Positions 15,610 to 23,678 of a DNA stretch of 64,000 nt are shown piece by piece. The stretch is taken from positions 148,803 through 212,802 of the forward strand of contig DASRJE010000221.1 in NCBI GenBank assembly GCA_035649635.1, in the 5' to 3' direction. Each line of letters starts with the position of its first letter. The stretch's first letter is position 1. A model generated the notes under the pieces. The model was not told the DNA's origin, made no database searches, and was given only the letters and a program-made list of their open reading frames with translations. Both the position numbers and the translations under genes were made by a program. The DNA comes from Gp6-AA40 sp035649635. Its GTDB lineage: Bacteria; Acidobacteriota; Vicinamibacteria; Vicinamibacterales; UBA2999.

Positions 15610-16674
15610 TTACTTGCCCGCCTCTGCACGAGGCGGCGCCGCCTGGATGAGAACGAAGTACAAGCCGTCAGGATCCGGCATGATTGCAGCCCGAATACCT
15701 CCTTGCAGCGTTGCCGGCACGCCGCCCGCTGACACGACGGTCGATCCGGACGCTTTCAGTTTGCCGATCGTCGAGTCGAGATCTTTCACTCGAATTTGCA
15801 GGCGAGTAGCGCCCGGGTCCTGGATCCGCGGACGAATCGGCGATCGGTCCGCTCCCTTGATCTCGACGAACTCTATCCGCAGCGCCGATCCCGGCACTTG
15901 AGCCGTCGTCAATCGAATCTCAGAGCCCTTCAGCCCCATCAAATCCAGCAGCGGAGTGGTGCCGAACGAGCCGACCTGAGGTTGAAACTGAAGTTGATCG
16001 CGATAAAGCTGCATCGTTTTGTCCGTATCGGCGACTGTGATCCGGACGCGGCCGTCGATGATGTTGCTCTCGGGCGGCGCGCTTGTTTCGGGCAGCGGTG
16101 ACGGCTGCAGCAGCTCGACGAAATGGCCGTCCGGATCCCTGACGATCACGCCGCGCGCTTTGTTAGTACCGAAGGTCAGCGGCGCTCCGCCTGGCGTCAC
16201 GACCGCGACGCCGGCACTCTTGAGCGGTGCGAATGCTTTGTCGATGTCGCGGACGATCAGCACGAGCGTCATGCCGCCGGGATCCTGCGGACGTGGATTC
16301 ATCGGTTTTCGGTCGATGTCTTCTGCTTCGACCATCTCGACTCCGAGATTCGGCCCCGGGACGCGGGCCACGACCCAACGCAACTGCGCTGACGGGATCC
16401 CGAACATGTTACGAATTGCGGGATCGGTGCTGAACGGTCGCGGGCCGGGCGCCGGCGCAGGCGGCACCGTCAATCCGAGGAGGTTGCCGTAGAAGTCGAT
16501 CGCCTTGTCGAGGTCGTTGACGATCGGGCTGTAGTTGCCGGAGCCGACAACGACATCGCCTGCAGGCGCGGCACTGGGGGCCGGTTGTCCGCGCTGACCC
16601 AGGCCTCGCGACGTCAAAAAGATCGCGACGACGAGGGTAGCCGCGACAACGATCGACAAATTCTTTCGTTTCAT
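15610..16674 (-). CDS. exported double-domain VOC (glyoxalase/dioxygenase fold) protein
   Basis: The 354-residue product has an N-terminal membrane anchor or signal (NLSIVVAATLVVAIFLTSRGL). Two vicinal-oxygen-chelate modules follow, about residues 40-190 and 205-350. Each ends in the characteristic RDPDGHFVELLQP or PDPDGLYFVLIQA strand and contains the NDLDKAIDFYGNLLGL-type helix. Enzymatic metal ligands are not obvious, so it could be a binding protein as easily as a lyase. The start is the ATG at 16674 (MKRKN); the frame upstream to 16929 is repeat and remnant sequence. Confidence 0.8.
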   Translation of the reverse strand: MKRKNLSIVVAATLVVAIFLTSRGLGQRGQPAPSAAPAGDVVVGSGNYSPIVNDLDKAIDFYGNLLGLTVPPAPAPGPRPFSTDPAIRNMFGIPSAQLRWVVARVPGPNLGVEMVEAEDIDRKPMNPRPQDPGGMTLVLIVRDIDKAFAPLKSAGVAVVTPGGAPLTFGTNKARGVIVRDPDGHFVELLQPSPLPETSAPPESNIIDGRVRITVADTDKTMQLYRDQLQFQPQVGSFGTTPLLDLMGLKGSEIRLTTAQVPGSALRIEFVEIKGADRSPIRPRIQDPGATRLQIRVKDLDSTIGKLKASGSTVVSAGGVPATLQGGIRAAIMPDPDGLYFVLIQAAPPRAEAGK

Positions 16675-16703
16675 ACGCCACTCATGTGATCGTGGGAATG
16701 GGT

Positions 16704-16771
16704 CTGACCCCGTCTCATTTGCATGTGTCATTCGCGGCTGACCGCGTCTCATTTGCAAGTGTAATTCGCGG
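16704..16771. repeat. tandem pair of 34-bp repeats
   Basis: Two directly adjacent 34-base copies (CTGACC-CGTCTCATTTGCA...ATTCGCGG) differ at about three positions. The right-hand copy forms the 3' end of the tannase-like remnant. They lie between that remnant and the VOC gene. Confidence 0.85.
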
Positions 16772-17006
16772 CATCGTCCAGGCTGCCGGTTCCTTTGTAC
16801 GTGGCCACCTGTGGATTTCGAATCGTTGCGTTGGCGTTGGTCGCGCCAGGAGGCGTGAAACTGCCGCTGACAATTGCCGCCGTTGTCACTACCGTGGTCG
16901 CCAGGGCGAGCGATCGCAATCCGTCGCACGCTTGCGAGGATTGGGCCAGCGCCGGTGCGGCCCCCAGAAGCAGGACAAGAGCAGCCAGACCGCGGTGGTT
17001 CGTCAT
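16749..17006 (-). pseudogene. N-terminal remnant of a tannase/feruloyl esterase-family secreted hydrolase
   Basis: An 85-codon frame encodes a signal peptide (MTNHRGLAALVLLLGAAPALAQ) followed by ACDGLRSLALATTVVTTA and SGSFTPPG. This is the beginning of the mature region in tannase/feruloyl esterase-family proteins of about 500-600 residues. After about residue 60 the similarity ends, and the frame stops in the tandem 34-bp repeat. The catalytic domain is therefore missing. It is most likely a decayed gene truncated at the repeat; a short secreted peptide cannot be excluded. Confidence 0.6.
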
Positions 17007-17099
17007 TGGATGATTCCTACGCGCCATCGTTCGGCGAGTGTAATCGATGGCGCGGCCGCGATGCTCGCTGAACGAAAGACGAATGTCAATCGGGCGAAG

Positions 17100-17648
17100 T
17101 CAGTCGATGGCAGACATCGTTCGGCCACTTGCATCGACATCGGAGACGATGCGCTCCACGAGACGCTGCACGGGGCGCTTGTGTAGTGCAATGAGCAGCC
17201 ACGGCCACACAAATCCCCAAAACAGCACCATCATCCACGCGATGATCACATGCTGGTCGATCGAAAACCCCGGAACCTGCGTTGCCGGATGGCTGGCGAT
17301 GTAACCGCGCGCATCGAAGCTGACGAGCACGACGAGGCCGATTACGCCCAGGATTCCGCCGACTGCAAGAACGTAGGTCGCCCAACGCCAGTACCGAACT
17401 CGGTACTCCAGCTTTCCAACATGGTCGAATCGGAGTTCCAGGTCGTTGAGCCCGACGTTGATCGCGGTCTGCCAATTAGCGGCATGGATTCGCACCCTAT
17501 CGGGTGTGGAATGCGAAATGGCATAACGCGAGCGCGGAACATTCGGCCCGAGCAGGCCCGACGCAACCCGGTCGCGAATCGCACGAATGAACGCCGCCGG
17601 GGACGAGTGAAGCGGGAGGATCCCTTCGACCTTCGGCGCGAGGATCAT
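17100..17648 (-). CDS. two-helix membrane protein of unknown function
   Basis: A 182-residue protein. The first ~85 residues are soluble with a regular beta pattern (RSRYAISHSTPDRVRIHAAN and LNDLELRFDHVGKLEYRVRY). Two transmembrane helices follow, at about residues 91-110 (YVLAVGGILGVIGLVVLV) and 135-155 (IIAWMMVLFWGFVWPWLLIAL), and then a basic tail. The ATG overlaps the stop of the upstream methyltransferase gene (ATGA), so the two are translationally coupled. No family is recognised. Confidence 0.65.
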   Translation of the reverse strand: MILAPKVEGILPLHSSPAAFIRAIRDRVASGLLGPNVPRSRYAISHSTPDRVRIHAANWQTAINVGLNDLELRFDHVGKLEYRVRYWRWATYVLAVGGILGVIGLVVLVSFDARGYIASHPATQVPGFSIDQHVIIAWMMVLFWGFVWPWLLIALHKRPVQRLVERIVSDVDASGRTMSAID

Positions 17649-18478
17649 GGCGGAAATCCTATCGACAATTTGACCGCGGCGTACTCCGGGTGCACGGAGC
17701 CGTCGGCGGCTCGAATGATCAGCGACGGCTCGAGCCAGGTTCGGCCACGAGCCTGCACCGGCAGGTCGGTCGCGCGCATCATCAGGAACAACCCGATGAG
17801 CGGCGCCTCGCCTGCGCTGAAGACGACGGGACGCCGCCGGACGATGATCGTGTCTGAGGCGCAGGCGGCCGTTTCCAGCCGTTCCCGCTGATCTTCGGGA
17901 AACACGCAGGCGAAAACACCACCCGCGGCGAGATGCCTCGCGGCGATGCGGCAGTAGTCGACGATGTCGCCGCGCAGCTCAAATCGACAGGCGATCTTCT
18001 GGGGATGCTCGCTTTCAACGCCGGTTCCGAGAGGGAAGTACGGTGGACTTCCGAGCACAAGGTCGAACGTCTCGTTCGAGTCCAGCGCCTCGGCGTCACG
18101 AAAGTCAGCGTGTCGAATCTCGTAACGCGACTCGACCCCGTTGTAGCGCGCCGATTTCCGCGCCAGGCGAACGCTGTCTTCCTGCGCTTCGATCGTCACG
18201 ACGCGTGCGCCGGGCAGGCGCCAGGCCGCGATCATCCCGACTGAGCCGATGCCGGATCCAAGATCGAGTACACGTGACGCTGTTGGCGCCCAGCTCGTCC
18301 CATACCACGCGGTGAGCACGTCGTCGGTCGAAAAACGGTGCCCATCGCGCAGTTGAAAGATTCGGAAATGCCCACTGATGGCGTCGAGCGTCTCGTCGGG
18401 TGGAACCTCAGGTGCCGCCAGCGCGCCTGGTGGAACCGGCCCTGGTTTTGCCCAGCCTTTGAAGTGAGTTTCTGTCAA
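17645..18478 (-). CDS. TrmN6-like class I SAM-dependent methyltransferase
   Basis: Resembles tRNA1(Val) A37 N6-methyltransferase (YfiC/TrmN6): the SAM motif is RVLDLGSGIGSVGMIAA and the catalytic N6-adenine motif is LGSPPYFPLG (an SPPY variant of NPPY). The HRFSTDDVLTAWY element before motif I is typical of the family. I prefer a TTG start at 18478, because a GAGGGG ribosome site lies 7 bases upstream. ATGs at 18523 and 18556 would lie inside a palindromic repeat and add only repeat-encoded residues. It is divergent from the E1 gene and coupled to the membrane protein gene downstream. Confidence 0.8.
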   Translation of the reverse strand: MTETHFKGWAKPGPVPPGALAAPEVPPDETLDAISGHFRIFQLRDGHRFSTDDVLTAWYGTSWAPTASRVLDLGSGIGSVGMIAAWRLPGARVVTIEAQEDSVRLARKSARYNGVESRYEIRHADFRDAEALDSNETFDLVLGSPPYFPLGTGVESEHPQKIACRFELRGDIVDYCRIAARHLAAGGVFACVFPEDQRERLETAACASDTIIVRRRPVVFSAGEAPLIGLFLMMRATDLPVQARGRTWLEPSLIIRAADGSVHPEYAAVKLSIGFPP

Positions 18479-18495
18479 CTGCCGGCCCCTCTCAA

Positions 18496-18554
18496 GACCC
18501 CGGGGGTGATTTTCATCGTGCATCAGGCAGAAAATTACCCCGGGGTCATTTTCC
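18496..18554. repeat. CCCCGGGGGTGATTTT palindromic element, copy 2
   Basis: Inverted repeat with arms GACCCCGGGGGTGATTTTC and GAAAATTACCCCGGGGTC plus a CATTTTCC tail. It fills the divergent gap between the methyltransferase and E1 genes and ends one base before the E1 start codon. On the minus strand it carries possible but unlikely ATG starts for the methyltransferase. Confidence 0.85.
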
Positions 18555-21011
18555 ATGCCGACCGTGGCGGACCGGCTGTTATCGTTCGTCGTCGAGCGAT
18601 ATCCGTTTGCATTGCCGGCCGTGCAACGCGCGCTGATGTCGTGTGACCACGCCGGGCGCGCCGCCAATCAACGCGCGATCGATGATTTGCGACCGCTTCT
18701 TTGCCGGGAGCTCACCCGGAACCTCGCAGAAATCTCAGCCAGCGACCTGCCAGATACTACGCCCGGCGTCACGGCCGCGGCGAGACTGCAGGCGGCACGC
18801 GACGAACTGGTGGACGCCTGTGACGGTCTTCTCATCCGCGAAGCCATCGCCGCGTCGCTGACTGACGATGAGCGGCGAGAGATCCTGCGCGGGATGATCC
18901 TGGTTCGCGCGATCGACAACCGCCTGAAGCAGTTCTTCCTCAGCGGCGAGGTCAGCTACGACGATGTTCCGTTCCAGGGGAAGGGCTTTCGGTCGCTGGG
19001 GCAGGAAGCGATCTATGCGGCCGCAATTCGCCTGAAGCGTGGTCCCACATTTCGTGACCCTGCCCGTGGTTGGCAGGGCGATGTCGTTGGCCCCATCATC
19101 CGCGACCTCGGCGTCGCGCTTGCGATGCGCCTCGATCCCTCGACGGTCCGGATGGTGCTCAACGCTCAGATGGCCAAGAGCGGGCCTCCCATGGATGGCC
19201 GCGATTTGCACATCGGAGACTGGGAGTGGGGAATCCTTCCGGCCACTGCGCCGCTGTCGATCAGCACGCTTTCGATCGCCGGGATCGCGATGGCCTTCTC
19301 TCGTGGGGGGGAGCAGCGCGTCGCACTTTCGTTCATCGGCGAAGGGGGATCCTCGCTGGGTGAATGGCACGAAGCGATCAACCTGTGCGCGGCGCGTCGA
19401 CTGCCCGCTGTCTTCTGTATCGAGAACAACCAGACCGCGCTCTCGACACCCGTTGGTGAACAGTCCGCCGCTCGTGTCTTTGCCGACAAGGCAGGGGGCT
19501 ATGGGATTCCAGGTATCACGATTGACGGAACCGATCCGGACCAGGTCGCGGCGGCGTTCACCTGGGCCGCCGACCGCGCCCGCTCGGGTGCTGGGCCTGC
19601 GCTCATCGAGCTCGCGTCGATGAGGATGTCAGGGCACGCGCATCACGACGACATGTTGTTTCTCGGTAAAGAGCCTCCTATTACGTGGGAGTACCCCAAG
19701 TTGTCGTCTGGTGCATACGCCGATCCGGCTTTCTACACTTTCTGGGCGGCAAGGGATCCGATTGCCGCTTATGCGAAGCGGCTCGAGTTATCCGGTGTCA
19801 TCGACGCCTCTGGCGTGGATCGCTACAAGAAGGAGGCGCAGGAGATCGTCGAGCACGAAGCGCGCGCGATCATCGATGCGCCATGGCCGCAGCCAGCCGA
19901 AGCGGGCACGCGCGTGTACGCCGGTGACGCGACAGCGGCACGCCGCGAATTGCTCGAGCCTGAGTCTCGTCTGGCTATCGGCCTGCATCCCCCACTTCCG
20001 CCCGAGGATCCTGGATTGCCATTCGTTCGCAAGGGGCAGACATTCCTCGACGCGATTGCTCTTGGCCTCGCCGACGCGCTGCGCGCTGATTCGCGTGTCT
20101 TCGTCTACGGAGAGGACGTCGGCGGCAAGTACGGCAACTCCTTCCTGCTGCTCCGGCCACTGCTCGAGGAATTTGGCGATCGCATCATCAACTCGCCGCT
20201 TGCTGAGAGTGGCGTGCTCGGTGTCTGCGTCGGCGCCGCCCTGGCCGGTCAACGGCCGATAGGCGAGATGCAGTTCAATGACTTCGTCGCCAGCGGCTTC
20301 AATCAGCTGGTGAACAATGCCGCCAAGATTCGCTATCGGTGGGGCGGCTCCGTCCCGATGGTCGTGCGCATGCCCTGGGGCGGCCTGCGGCACGCCGGGC
20401 CGTATCACTCGCAAAATACCGAGGCCTGGTTCTATCGCACGCCGGGCCTCAAGATCGTCGTGCCGTCGACACCGGAGGATGCCCGGGCGTTGATGGCGTC
20501 GGCGGTCGCCGATCCAGATCCTGTGCTCTTCTATGAGCACATCGCGCTCTATCGCGACCCTGCGATCAAACAGGCGTTACCCGCCGCGCCTCCCGCGCCG
20601 CCGCCACTCGGGAAGGCGGCGCTTCGCCGCGCCGGCGACAGCCTCGCCATCATCTCGTATGGCGCCTATGTGCACGTCGCGTTGAGAGCCGCGGCAACGC
20701 TCGCGACGGAGGGCATCGAGGCCAGTGTGCTCGACCTGCGCACGCTGTCGCCACTCGATCGGTCCTGCGTGCTCGCCGTCGCGCGTCATTGCAACCGCGT
20801 GCTCATCGTCCTCGAGGACACGCGTACCGGCAGTATCGGAGAGAGCCTGGCGGCGATCATCCAGGAAGAAGCCTTCGAGTCGCTCGACGCGCCCATACGC
20901 ATCATCGGCGCCCTCGACACCCCCGTGCCGTACTCGCCGCCGCTCGAGGCGTACTTCCTTCCCTCGCAGGCGGAAATCGAGCGCGCGGCGCGATCGCTCG
21001 TCGCCTACTAG
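18555..21011 (+). CDS. 2-oxoacid dehydrogenase E1, fused alpha and beta subunits (branched-chain type)
   Basis: Thiamine-diphosphate decarboxylase component of a branched-chain-type 2-oxoacid dehydrogenase complex, alpha and beta subunits in one 818-residue chain. After an N-terminal extension of about 95 residues comes the alpha part, with the thiamine diphosphate motif GEGGSSLGEWHEA...ENNQ near residues 258-290. The beta part begins around residue 495 (GQTFLDAIALGLADAL, VYGEDVGGKYGNSF, SPLAESGVLGVCVGAALAGQRP). The separate lpd-E2 pair at 31907-34745 is the probable partner set. The ATG follows directly after a palindromic repeat. Confidence 0.87.
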   Translation: MPTVADRLLSFVVERYPFALPAVQRALMSCDHAGRAANQRAIDDLRPLLCRELTRNLAEISASDLPDTTPGVTAAARLQAARDELVDACDGLLIREAIAASLTDDERREILRGMILVRAIDNRLKQFFLSGEVSYDDVPFQGKGFRSLGQEAIYAAAIRLKRGPTFRDPARGWQGDVVGPIIRDLGVALAMRLDPSTVRMVLNAQMAKSGPPMDGRDLHIGDWEWGILPATAPLSISTLSIAGIAMAFSRGGEQRVALSFIGEGGSSLGEWHEAINLCAARRLPAVFCIENNQTALSTPVGEQSAARVFADKAGGYGIPGITIDGTDPDQVAAAFTWAADRARSGAGPALIELASMRMSGHAHHDDMLFLGKEPPITWEYPKLSSGAYADPAFYTFWAARDPIAAYAKRLELSGVIDASGVDRYKKEAQEIVEHEARAIIDAPWPQPAEAGTRVYAGDATAARRELLEPESRLAIGLHPPLPPEDPGLPFVRKGQTFLDAIALGLADALRADSRVFVYGEDVGGKYGNSFLLLRPLLEEFGDRIINSPLAESGVLGVCVGAALAGQRPIGEMQFNDFVASGFNQLVNNAAKIRYRWGGSVPMVVRMPWGGLRHAGPYHSQNTEAWFYRTPGLKIVVPSTPEDARALMASAVADPDPVLFYEHIALYRDPAIKQALPAAPPAPPPLGKAALRRAGDSLAIISYGAYVHVALRAAATLATEGIEASVLDLRTLSPLDRSCVLAVARHCNRVLIVLEDTRTGSIGESLAAIIQEEAFESLDAPIRIIGALDTPVPYSPPLEAYFLPSQAEIERAARSLVAY

Positions 21012-21033
21012 GTGCGCGCGCGCACGCGCGCGC
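21012..21033. other. alternating CG/TG purine-pyrimidine tract
   Basis: Twenty-two bases of strict pyrimidine-purine alternation, including the dyad GTGCGCG/CGCGCAC, lie directly after the E1 stop. Such sequence can adopt Z-DNA or a hairpin and may separate E1 from the FHA gene. Confidence 0.5.
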
Positions 21034-21048
21034 CATCGTCGCGGTAAG

Positions 21049-21363
21049 ATGCTTCACGCACGCATGTGGATACTGAAAACGATCACAGAGGATCTCCCCG
21101 AACGTACTTTCCGTATTCTCGCTGGTGGTGTTCGCACGATCGGCCGCTCGACCGGCGCCGACTTCATCGTCGACGCGCCACTGGTTTCACGGATTCATTG
21201 CCGCTTGTTGGCATTGCCCGACGGCGACCTCGAAGTGCGAGATCTCGACAGCACGAACGGCACGTACGTCAACGACGCGCGGGTTGAGACCGCCCGTCTC
21301 TCATCCGGGGATCGCTTGAGAGTGGGGCGCGTCGAGCTTGTTGCAACTCACCAGACAGATTGA
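21049..21363 (+). CDS. single-domain FHA (forkhead-associated) protein
   Basis: About 100 residues forming one phosphothreonine-binding FHA domain. The conserved residues are all present: GRSTGADFIVD, SRIHCRL (the SxxH loop) and DLDSTNGTYVND (the NG turn). There is no other domain, so it probably acts as an adaptor for a Ser/Thr kinase substrate. The ATG at 21049 or the one at 21064 could start translation; neither has a strong ribosome site. A pseudokinase gene lies 1.2 kb downstream, but no active kinase is encoded in the window. Confidence 0.85.
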   Translation: MLHARMWILKTITEDLPERTFRILAGGVRTIGRSTGADFIVDAPLVSRIHCRLLALPDGDLEVRDLDSTNGTYVNDARVETARLSSGDRLRVGRVELVATHQTD

Positions 21364-21372
21364 ACCGTGACC

Positions 21373-21394
21373 AGGCGGGTCTAAGGACCCGCCT
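21373..21394. terminator. bidirectional hairpin between convergent genes
   Basis: A perfect 9-bp stem (AGGCGGGTC/GACCCGCCT) with a TAAG loop sits exactly between the FHA stop and the MBL stop, which face each other. Its position argues for a shared terminator. Confidence 0.6.
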
Positions 21395-22051
21395 CTACGG
21401 CCTGCGCGCGAGGTACTCCAGCACGAATGGATTCGTCGTCCGCTCACGCTTGATCGTCGTGTCTGCGAAATGTCCCGGATGGACAATCGCGTCGTCTCCC
21501 AGAGGAAAGAGCACTTGCGTGATCGATCGCATCAGCACGTTGTGGTCACCGCCCGGCAGATCGGTGCGGCCGATCGAACCGGCAAACAACGTGTCGCCGA
21601 CGAAGAGATCCTTGCCCGCCTCACCGCTGCGGCCAATCTGCAGGCAGACGCCCCCTGGACAATGTCCCGGCGTATGGTGCACGTGCACGACGTAGTCGCC
21701 AAAGGTGATGGGCGTGCCGTCATAAAAGGTATCGACCGGCGGCGGCTGGCGAACTGAGAAGCCGAACATCGCGCCCTGTTGAACGGCGCCCTCGTACAGA
21801 AACAGGTCGTCGCGGTGCAGGTAGACCGGCGCGCTGTACTCGTCCTTCATTCTCGCGACACCCGTGATGTGGTCCACGTGGGCATGCGTGAGCAGGACCA
21901 ATCGGACGTCGACGTCCAGATCGCGCACCGCGGCAACCAGCTGATCGGCCTCGTCCCCAGGGTCGATGATGACGGCCTCGCGCGTCCTCTCGCATCCCAC
22001 GACGAAGCCGTTCTTGTCAAAAGGAGGCACTGCGCGAACTTCGAGGATCAT
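21395..22051 (-). CDS. metallo-beta-lactamase-fold hydrolase (glyoxalase II-like)
   Basis: A 218-residue MBL-fold protein with the metal motif THAHVDH near residue 58. The further ligands are in HTPGHCPGG, FVGDTLFAGSIGRTD and the C-terminal VHPGH. The GDTLFAGSIGRTDLPGG stretch is typical of the YcbL/GloB-like group that hydrolyses S-lactoylglutathione or related thioesters. It lacks the long C-terminal domain of true glyoxalase II, so the substrate is open. The upstream region carries one end of a repeated element that is also found before sucA. Confidence 0.88.
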   Translation of the reverse strand: MILEVRAVPPFDKNGFVVGCERTREAVIIDPGDEADQLVAAVRDLDVDVRLVLLTHAHVDHITGVARMKDEYSAPVYLHRDDLFLYEGAVQQGAMFGFSVRQPPPVDTFYDGTPITFGDYVVHVHHTPGHCPGGVCLQIGRSGEAGKDLFVGDTLFAGSIGRTDLPGGDHNVLMRSITQVLFPLGDDAIVHPGHFADTTIKRERTTNPFVLEYLARRP

Positions 22052-22062
22052 GCGGCTACAAT

Positions 22063-22113
22063 CCTATTACTCTACCGCTCGCTTGTGTTGAGGCCTTTGG
22101 CGTCGGTCTGGGG
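22063..22113. repeat. one-ended copy of the CTCGCTTGTGTTG element
   Basis: About 50 bases closely match the sequence directly upstream of sucA (45271-45321 on the opposite strand), including CTCGCTTGTGTTGAGG and CCTATTACTC. Read toward the MBL gene, the two upstream regions share the same orientation. The second inverted end is not present here. Confidence 0.7.
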
Positions 22114-22118
22114 TAAAC

Positions 22119-22505
22119 ATGATCGTCTGCGTGGTGGACGACCTGATCTTCTCAATCAAGATCTCGACTGCAGCCAAGCAGCTCGGCATCCCCATGTACT
22201 TCGAGCGGGTGAAACAGAACGTGCTGCAGACGATCAGGGACAAGCAGCCCACGCTCGTGATCTTCGATCTCAACAGCGGAAGGCTCGCGCCGATCGAGGC
22301 GATCGTGGCAATGAAGAACGACCCGACCCTGAAATCGATTCGCACCTTGGGTTACGTGGCGCATGTCGACTCCGAGACCATCGAACGCGCGCGCGCCGCC
22401 GGTATCGATCAAGTCCTGGCGCGCTCGGCCTTCTCGGAGAGATTGGGTGAGATCCTGACGGGATCCGGGACTCGGGATCCGGGATCCGGAACCCAGGGCG
22501 CGTGA
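22119..22505 (+). CDS. degenerate response-regulator receiver protein
   Basis: A 128-residue single receiver-like domain: acidic pair in MIVCVVDDL, candidate phosphoacceptor Asp in LVIFDLNSG (residue about 50), and the switch strand LGYVAHVD. The usual conserved Lys near residue 100 is replaced (VLARSAF), so phosphorylation signalling may be lost or altered. The last ~14 residues (SGTRDPGSGTQGA) are encoded by a heptanucleotide repeat. There is no output domain. It is convergent with the pseudokinase gene. Confidence 0.7.
   Translation: MIVCVVDDLIFSIKISTAAKQLGIPMYFERVKQNVLQTIRDKQPTLVIFDLNSGRLAPIEAIVAMKNDPTLKSIRTLGYVAHVDSETIERARAAGIDQVLARSAFSERLGEILTGSGTRDPGSGTQGA
22461..22495. repeat. heptanucleotide tandem array (GGATCCG type)
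   Basis: Five in-phase 7-base units (GGATCCG, GGACTCG, GGATCCG, GGATCCG, GAACCCA) lie at the 3' end of the receiver-like gene and are translated into its tail. Confidence 0.8.
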
Positions 22506-22521
22506 GGCACAGTCAGCGCCT

Positions 22522-23427
22522 TCACCGCCACAACCACCACGCGAGCGCGGCCGCCACGAGCAGCATCCCGCCGGCCATCGCCGCGACGCGGCCAAAGCTG
22601 GTCGCCTGCGTCTGACCGAGTTCCTCCTCTTCGCCGGCGATGCCGAGCGCATCCAGCACCGCGATCGATCCCCGCAACGAGCCGGCGAGGGCAACGGCGC
22701 TCTGAAAACGGGAATCAGCATTTGGCGCCAGCGCCTTGAGCACGATGTCGTCGAGCTCCTTCGGCACCTTCGGGTTCGACGCGCTCGGCGCCGACGCGCC
22801 GCGATGCAGCGGCCGTCGCGTGGTCAGCGTCTCGTAGAGGATGGCGCCGATGGAATACACGTCGGAGCGATCGTCGGGCGCCGCGCCCCGTGCTTCTTCG
22901 GGAGCGTCGTAATCGATCAGGCGGCCGGTGCTGTCGTTCTTGTCAAAACCGCTCTGCGACGCCAGCTCGAATGCCGGGATTTTCGCCCGCCCTTTAGCGC
23001 TGATGACGACGGAGTCGGGGCTGAGTCCACCGTGTCCAAAGCCGTGGGCGTGGGCATCGGCAACGGCGTCGGCGATTTGAATGGCGATTTCGACTGCACG
23101 CCGGACGTTCATCTGGCGGCCTGCCGTCTCCGCGCGAAGCGACTGCCCTTTCTGAAACTCGAACGCCAGATAGATACGGTCCTCGTGTTCGCCCACGTCG
23201 AAGAGCGCCGTGACGTTGGGATGGGAAAGCGCAGCCAGGCCGCGCGCTCCCGCAATCAGACGCTGACGATCGATGGTGAAATCGGCTGGCAGCAGCCGCA
23301 CGGCGACGGTGCGTCCGAGTTTCGTATCGCGCGCCCGATAGAGGTCGCCCGGACCGGATGGCTCCAGCCGCTCGAGCAGGTTGTAGTGAGCGATGACCCC
23401 CAGAGGGGAGGGCGGCGATGTGGTCAC
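22522..23427 (-). CDS. membrane-anchored Ser/Thr pseudokinase
   Basis: A 301-residue protein-kinase fold (about residues 14-255) with a C-terminal transmembrane helix (AAMAGGMLLVAAALAWWLW). The key catalytic positions have changed. The ATP-anchoring VAIK Lys is Arg (VAVRLL), the HRD loop reads GHGGLSPDSV, and the DFG metal site reads IPAFE. The glycine-rich loop is also weak (EPSGPGDLY). The structural landmarks LSHPNV, DDRSDVYSIGAILYE and the C-lobe Arg remain, so it is a folded pseudokinase and not random decay. The GTG start overlaps the small upstream gene (GTGA). Confidence 0.85.
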   Translation of the reverse strand: MTTSPPSPLGVIAHYNLLERLEPSGPGDLYRARDTKLGRTVAVRLLPADFTIDRQRLIAGARGLAALSHPNVTALFDVGEHEDRIYLAFEFQKGQSLRAETAGRQMNVRRAVEIAIQIADAVADAHAHGFGHGGLSPDSVVISAKGRAKIPAFELASQSGFDKNDSTGRLIDYDAPEEARGAAPDDRSDVYSIGAILYETLTTRRPLHRGASAPSASNPKVPKELDDIVLKALAPNADSRFQSAVALAGSLRGSIAVLDALGIAGEEEELGQTQATSFGRVAAMAGGMLLVAAALAWWLWR

Positions 23428-23678
23428 GTGTGCCTGGCCTCGATGACGCTCTGCACCAACTCCTTCGCGTCGCTGATCTGCTCCAGCACCATGGTGATGT
23501 CCATCGTCGGACGCCCAGGATGCCGGGCACTCTGACAGTACACACCGTGCTGTCCCACCATCGCGAGCGCGTCCGTCAAGAGGTCCATGGCCACGGCCAG
23601 CCGGCCGCGATCGCGGCCCATCATGGTCTCGTGTTTTTCGAGCGTCTCGTGGTGTTTGCTGAATGCTGAATCACTCAT
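23424..23678 (-). CDS. small protein coupled to the pseudokinase
   Basis: An 84-residue protein with no recognised family. Its N-terminal half is rich in His, Lys and Glu (SKHHETLEKHETMMGRDRG). The rest is probably helical (LAVAMDLLTDALAMVG, MVLEQISDAKELVQSVIEA). The stop overlaps the pseudokinase start (GTGA), implying translation coupling and perhaps a protein partner relationship. Expression is likely from context; the function is unknown. Confidence 0.55.
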   Translation of the reverse strand: MSDSAFSKHHETLEKHETMMGRDRGRLAVAMDLLTDALAMVGQHGVYCQSARHPGRPTMDITMVLEQISDAKELVQSVIEARHT

